A stretch of DNA of 64,000 nt, taken from NCBI GenBank assembly GCA_009767595.1, contig VSDK01025611.1:262374-326373 (forward strand). The letters are read 5' to 3'. This stretch comes from Symbiodinium kawagutii. Its lineage: Eukaryota; Sar; Dinophyceae; Suessiales; Symbiodiniaceae. This document shows positions 59,982 to 64,000 of the stretch, piece by piece. The notes beneath the pieces are model-generated. The model was given only the letters and a program-made list of their open reading frames with translations, ran no database searches and was not told the origin of the DNA. Position 1 is the stretch's first letter. Each line of letters starts with the position of its first letter. A program made the translations under genes and the position numbers.

Positions 59982-60725
59982 AGGGGAGGACGGGTGATGC
60001 CAACCCGGCTGGTGAACCGTGACAGTCCGACGTCCCAACGGTTCCTGGATTCAAGTTGGGGCTACCGGCTGGTGAGCCGAACACATCCAAGAACTATAGC
60101 CATGGTTTATCTGTGGAACCCTCCGGTATGTCATCCAACATAGCTGGCTGGAAATTGGCCATCTCCGATAGACAAATGAAGTAATTAATTACAAATGGTA
60201 CGTAGTTCTTCATTACCAAAATGATTGCCATCTTGGATTACCAAAGGGTATAGTCATTGTCAACCGAGATTCGGTATCAGTGATCATCAGAGTCACCGTT
60301 ACCAAAAACCACAAAAACCACAAATGAAACGACGGACACTTGGAGTATCGGTCAGGTAGCTGATCACAACGGCCTTGGAAACAGCTCTGTCATGACCAAT
60401 CTGCCCATCTTCAGGGCTGATTGAAGGCGTTCACTGTCGAATTCAGGTGCTGTAGTTGATCAAAGGTGGCTCTCATGGGGAGAAATTCTATGGCGACATT
60501 GATGGAAACACGGCCAGAGCCTCCCAAGTGGCTAAAACTGATCTTCCGACATGTTGCCACCCAATAAGCTGATCATAGTGGGAGATCTGATCATATCTGA
60601 TCAAGTTGCTAAATCTGATCTTCCAGTGGAGGACCTGACCATATCTGATCTGTTAGTTGCAAGGAGGATAAACCAAACTACCCAAGCAGATCAAGTACCA
60701 TCTTCCCCCATCACCAAACTCGCAC

Positions 60726-60800
60726 CTGCAACGGTGCTCCTTTTTCTTGCCGAAAACTTCTCCATGTCGCTGCATCTCTAGCTGCTCTTCAGCCGAGATG
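60726..60800 (-). CDS. Unidentified exon
   Basis: Frame between a CACCAG acceptor and a CAG/GTGCGA donor reading SAEEQLEMQRHGEVFGKKKE then HRCR. Charged helix followed by a basic end. It sits between the EEP gene and the dynein Walker B exon. Not recognised. Confidence 0.45.
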
Positions 60801-60837
60801 CTGGTGCTATGCGCTATGCCACTACTGCTCTTCACTG

Positions 60838-60943
60838 ATTTGTTGGTTGGTGTTTTCAACCCCTATGAAAAATATCAGTCAACCAACCAATTGTTAAGAA
60901 TTATTAGTGAAAATAAAAAATGTTTGAAACTACCAACCGGTTT
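60838..60943. mobile_element. MITE-like element, family C
   Basis: Left end GTTGGTTGGTGTTTTCAACC; inner GTCAACCAACCAATTGTTA; right end TTTGAAACTACCAACCGG. Confidence 0.85.
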
Positions 60944-61187
60944 GTGACCGGCACCCATGGGAGTGGAATCTTCGTAGTTCCAAGTTGCTTAAACTCTGCT
61001 TTCAGCTGGTGAAAATAATTTCAAACTCAGCCACCGAACATCAAACTAGATGGTGGTTTCTCAAAATAGGTAACCTCCCAAAAAAGTGGTTGGTTTATTC
61101 CTCTCAAATGACTATTAAGATCACAAGGTAGGGGAAGTCACCCCTAAGCATGGCCAACCATGCCGACCATGGCCATGACATCCACCA

Positions 61188-61389
61188 CTATGTGGGATCA
61201 TCCAAGGCGAAGCTGGCTGCCACGGGCACGTGGTCGGAGGGGTACCAGGCGTTGGGCACCAGCTGGGGCCAGGGCGGCCAGCGGTCCATGGACCAGTCCA
61301 GCCGCTGCTCCTCGGCAGGCGCCCGGGGCCGACGCAGGGCGACCCGGCGCAGGGAGGGGCTGTGGTAGATGAAGTCGATGCGCACGGAC
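61188..61389 (-). CDS. EEP-family nuclease/phosphatase, C-terminal exon
   Basis: The exon runs from a CCAG acceptor to a TAG stop. It reads VRIDFIYHSPSLRR near the start and LVPNAWYPSDHVPVAASF at the end. R-I-D-[FY]-I and P-N-x3-P-S-D-H-x-P-[VL] are the last two signatures of the endonuclease/exonuclease/phosphatase fold (as in CCR4 deadenylases, nocturnin and exonuclease III). The catalytic SDH is intact. The middle insert is arginine/proline-rich and GC-rich. With the exon at 63.9 kb it likely forms one gene. Confidence 0.85.
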
Positions 61390-62599
61390 CTGGAGGGTAC
61401 GTGGGGTGGGTGGTGGGTGGGTAGGTGCTTGGTGGGTGGTGGGGATGGAGGATGGGTGGTGGTGGGTTGGGGGAGGTTGGCCCTGCCATCAGGAGGGGCA
61501 GACATTTGGGAGAGTGACCTCTTCAAAATTCATCCCGCTAACCCCACCAGATGCCCAACATTGACATTCGATTGCCATGTCAAACTGCTGGAGTGAGTCG
61601 CGAGGACTTTGTCCTTGCTCTTGCGGTTGGTATGTAGTCTATGCAGGTTGCGGTTGGCCTGGATAGGATTGAAAAATACAACGGACCAATGATTAATGTA
61701 GACCAAATTATCTAAACTTTTGGTGCAAGAGACGCACAGTTCCTGATTGGCCTTCGGCTCATGCACCAACAACAGCAGGCAGCTGTTTTTCGTTGAGGCC
61801 CTGCCGTACTTCTTTGTTGGATGTCGGCTTGTGAGCACTCCAAGCAACCAAACAACGATCTGCAGACCCAACACTTCTCCCAGGGGTATTCCAGGGGAAG
61901 CAAACATGTCATGTGACCCATCGCCACATGGCACTCCTGGTGCTCCTCATCAGCGCCCCTTGGGGAGATGATCACGCCTACCACGCAACATCACCAAGCT
62001 GAAGCCTATAGGCCCTAATCAAGGTGTGGTAAGTTTCCCTGATCTGATGATCAACATATGATCAACTAGCATATCACTGGGTTTCTGGGAAAATCGACGT
62101 TGGAAAAGACTTGTCTTTACAAGGAATTATCAGAACTTTCGGATGTCAACCGTTCCTGGGGACGTACGGATCCTTCTCAACGACTTCGCTTGGTTCTCGA
62201 GTCCTCAATCACTGTTGCTATAGCTATTCATCCCTACTATAGGTACCTACAGCATCCGCTTGACCATCAACCATCATTTCTCTTCATTGCTGTCATATCA
62301 CCCTGTCCGCGCCAGACTGGGAAGGGAGCTTGGAATAGTCAAAGTCAACCATTATCAAGCTCTAGTGTTCTTTGTTTCCCTATTGGCTACTGCTGGTTTT
62401 TCATTCCTCGTACCAATCGTCATTGTAAACGCCATCTCCCTGATAATCAGCCACCGTTGCAAACTGACCTGGTTATATGGAAAATCCATCATCTCCATGG
62501 TTGGTTACGGTTGGTTTATGCTTGCTGTACCTAAAAAAAACCGCATTTTGGTCGGCATTACCTGTGAAAAATGTCAATTCCTCAGCTTCCGCGTGGTAC

Positions 62600-62775
62600 C
62601 CCAGGCGAATCCGTGAGTCATCCTCCATGGGCCACTGCCTGGGGACCCGGGATTCGCACCTCCCAGTTGCCCGAAAAGTTCCAGAAGCGTTGGCATCTGC
62701 ATGTGCGTCCAACAGTGGCCATGGCTCATGCCCAGCACCTTGGAATAGCTGATCCAACCAATCCAAGCGACCCAA
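62600..62775 (-). CDS. Possible middle exon of the EEP gene
   Basis: Frame including LLDAHADANASGTFRATGRC and SRVPRQWPMEDDSRIRL. It lies between the two EEP exons on the same strand and could encode the stretch before the RIDFI block. No diagnostic residue is seen. Confidence 0.35.
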
Positions 62776-62799
62776 ACTAAACTAAACCAACTGGTGACT

Positions 62800-63779
62800 C
62801 ATTTCACTTTGAAATGCTCACTTCACTTTATTGACAGTGTCTTTTAATCCAAGTTCGAAGCAAAATATCTTCCGGAACTGGCTGCTGAATGGTATAAAAA
62901 CCTCGTTTCCTGTCAAGTTTGCCAGCTTTTCCCCAGGCGGCTCAGACTTACCATGCAGGACCAGTTCCTTTCCTTCTCTGCTACTGCGGATCAAATATCA
63001 CACTTGTGCTGCTTGATAAAATCTACCCGCAGTGCTACGGGAACTTGACGGAGAGTTCTGCTGACCATGTTGGATACTGAGAAATTTCGACGAAACCAAA
63101 AACAACCGGAATACCAAACGCTGCGTCAATTTCATGATGTAATCTCCTGGGTCTAGGAATCCCAGCAGTAGCAAGCGTCAAAAAATACTGAATTTATCTA
63201 AGCAAAGAAGTGAAAGCTGGGGGACGCATGTAGTCCGAGGTAATCTGTGGTAAACCAATGCAATGCAATGTGACATTGCCTGATAGCAAGCTATAACTTC
63301 CAAGTATGGCCTGCTGCTATGCAATGGCATGTGTACATTGATTTCTGAGCATGCAGTGATGCATTTGTACTCATAGATACACGCGTCCCTACGCCAGATT
63401 CTCTTGGGGCATATTGCCGTGGGTCGTCTTGATGACCTTGTTATTATTCTGAAGGCGAACTCCACTGCATGAACTCGTCGCCCGTTCAATCCAAAAATCG
63501 CAAAAAATGTCATTTCAATTTTTCGCAACCCCATAGCTTCATCAGCGTTTATGACTAACTTACGTGGTTTCTGACAATCGGGGCACCCCCAAATCATCCA
63601 CATCATTATCAACCATTTGTGGTAATGAGCTCATTATCATGGTTTGGGCTCGTTACTACAAATAATAATAACAACAATAATTATAATAATAATAAGAATC
63701 ATAATAATAATTATATTTTATAATAATACTAGTTGATAATATCCTGGTTGGATCAACCACAAGTTTGGCCTCAGTTCTC
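62800..63779. other. Intron of the EEP gene, little recognised
   Basis: Possible short minus-strand frame near 63380-63480 (KVIKTTHGNMPQENLA). The AT-rich end at 63660-63735 is low-complexity AAT repeats. Confidence 0.45.
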
Positions 63780-63928
63780 TTCATGTCATCCTTGCCCCGC
63801 CAGGCCCCGCCAAGTGCCCCGCCTGCCGTTTCGTCCGGCGGCGTGTCTAGCAGCTGCAGGTCGCGGTGCAGCGAGCTGCCGGCGGCGTCGTTGAAATCAC
63901 CCACCAGCAGCGCTGCAGTGCGGCGAAC
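63780..63928 (-). CDS. EEP-family nuclease/phosphatase, GDFN exon
   Basis: After a CTCAG acceptor the frame reads TAALLVGDFNDAAGSSLHRD then LQLLDTPPDETAGGALGGAW. G-D-F-N-x-x-x-x-S is the central EEP signature (Asp and Asn in catalysis and metal binding). The 3' limit (GA donor) is not fixed. The gene starts beyond the right edge of the window. Confidence 0.8.
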
Positions 63929-64000
63929 CTGAGGTCCGTGGTGGTGAAGGGGTGGTGAGGAGCTGGGAGTTGGTGGTTGGTGGGTGGTAGTTGGTGGTTG

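Noticed and set aside
1-64000. tRNA, rRNA, bacterial operons, riboswitches or insertion sequences
   Set aside because: Nothing with the needed structure or motifs was seen; the gene style is eukaryotic throughout.

Overview
The window reads as nuclear DNA of a dinoflagellate (inferred, no database search was possible). The signs are protein-coding sequence broken into very small exons of about 35-320 bases, splice donors that are often GC or GA rather than GT, many short inverted-repeat elements, coding and non-coding satellites, and members of a multi-exon protein family that I recall as typical of dinoflagellate gene models. Almost no gene is visible as one long open frame. Most calls below were made by reading exons between splice signals and checking that the reading phase carries over.

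Minus strand. The backbone is one axonemal-type dynein heavy chain. Its exons run from 59.8 kb down to 6.0 kb in the correct protein order: the AAA1 Walker B region at 59.8-57.2 kb, the end of AAA1 at 37.8-34.6 kb, AAA2 at 13.5-6.0 kb, and possibly more to 4.4 kb. Three other minus-strand genes lie among or beside these exons. They are an endonuclease/exonuclease/phosphatase (EEP) gene at 64.0-61.2 kb, a MYND zinc finger exon followed by a FIH-like JmjC hydroxylase at 55.3-49.4 kb, and a fucosyltransferase-like glycosyltransferase at 43.4-40.3 kb. Orphan exons at 58.1, 53.6, 53.0, 47.1, 45.8 and 44.4 kb belong to genes I cannot name.

Plus strand. From about 14.5 to 31.2 kb, exons on the opposite strand encode a lysine/glutamate-rich protein with a perfect 57-base coding repeat, a methyltransferase-like segment (LFSG, GPPCGSF and YGHENTKPT motifs) and a long conserved segment of unknown function. 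All of this lies between two dynein exon groups (34.6 and 13.5 kb). If the assembly is right, it is nested antisense in a dynein intron of about 21 kb.

Non-coding sequence. At least five families of roughly 100-bp inverted-repeat (MITE-like) elements recur through introns and gaps. Other repeats are an 81-bp GAT/GAC minisatellite (38.5-40.2 kb), a GTT microsatellite (31.85 kb), AT-rich runs, and 95-bp and 48-bp tandem repeats. Two runs of N mark assembly gaps (12786-12796 and 55958-55968). I saw no rRNA, tRNA, CRISPR array or spliced-leader gene.
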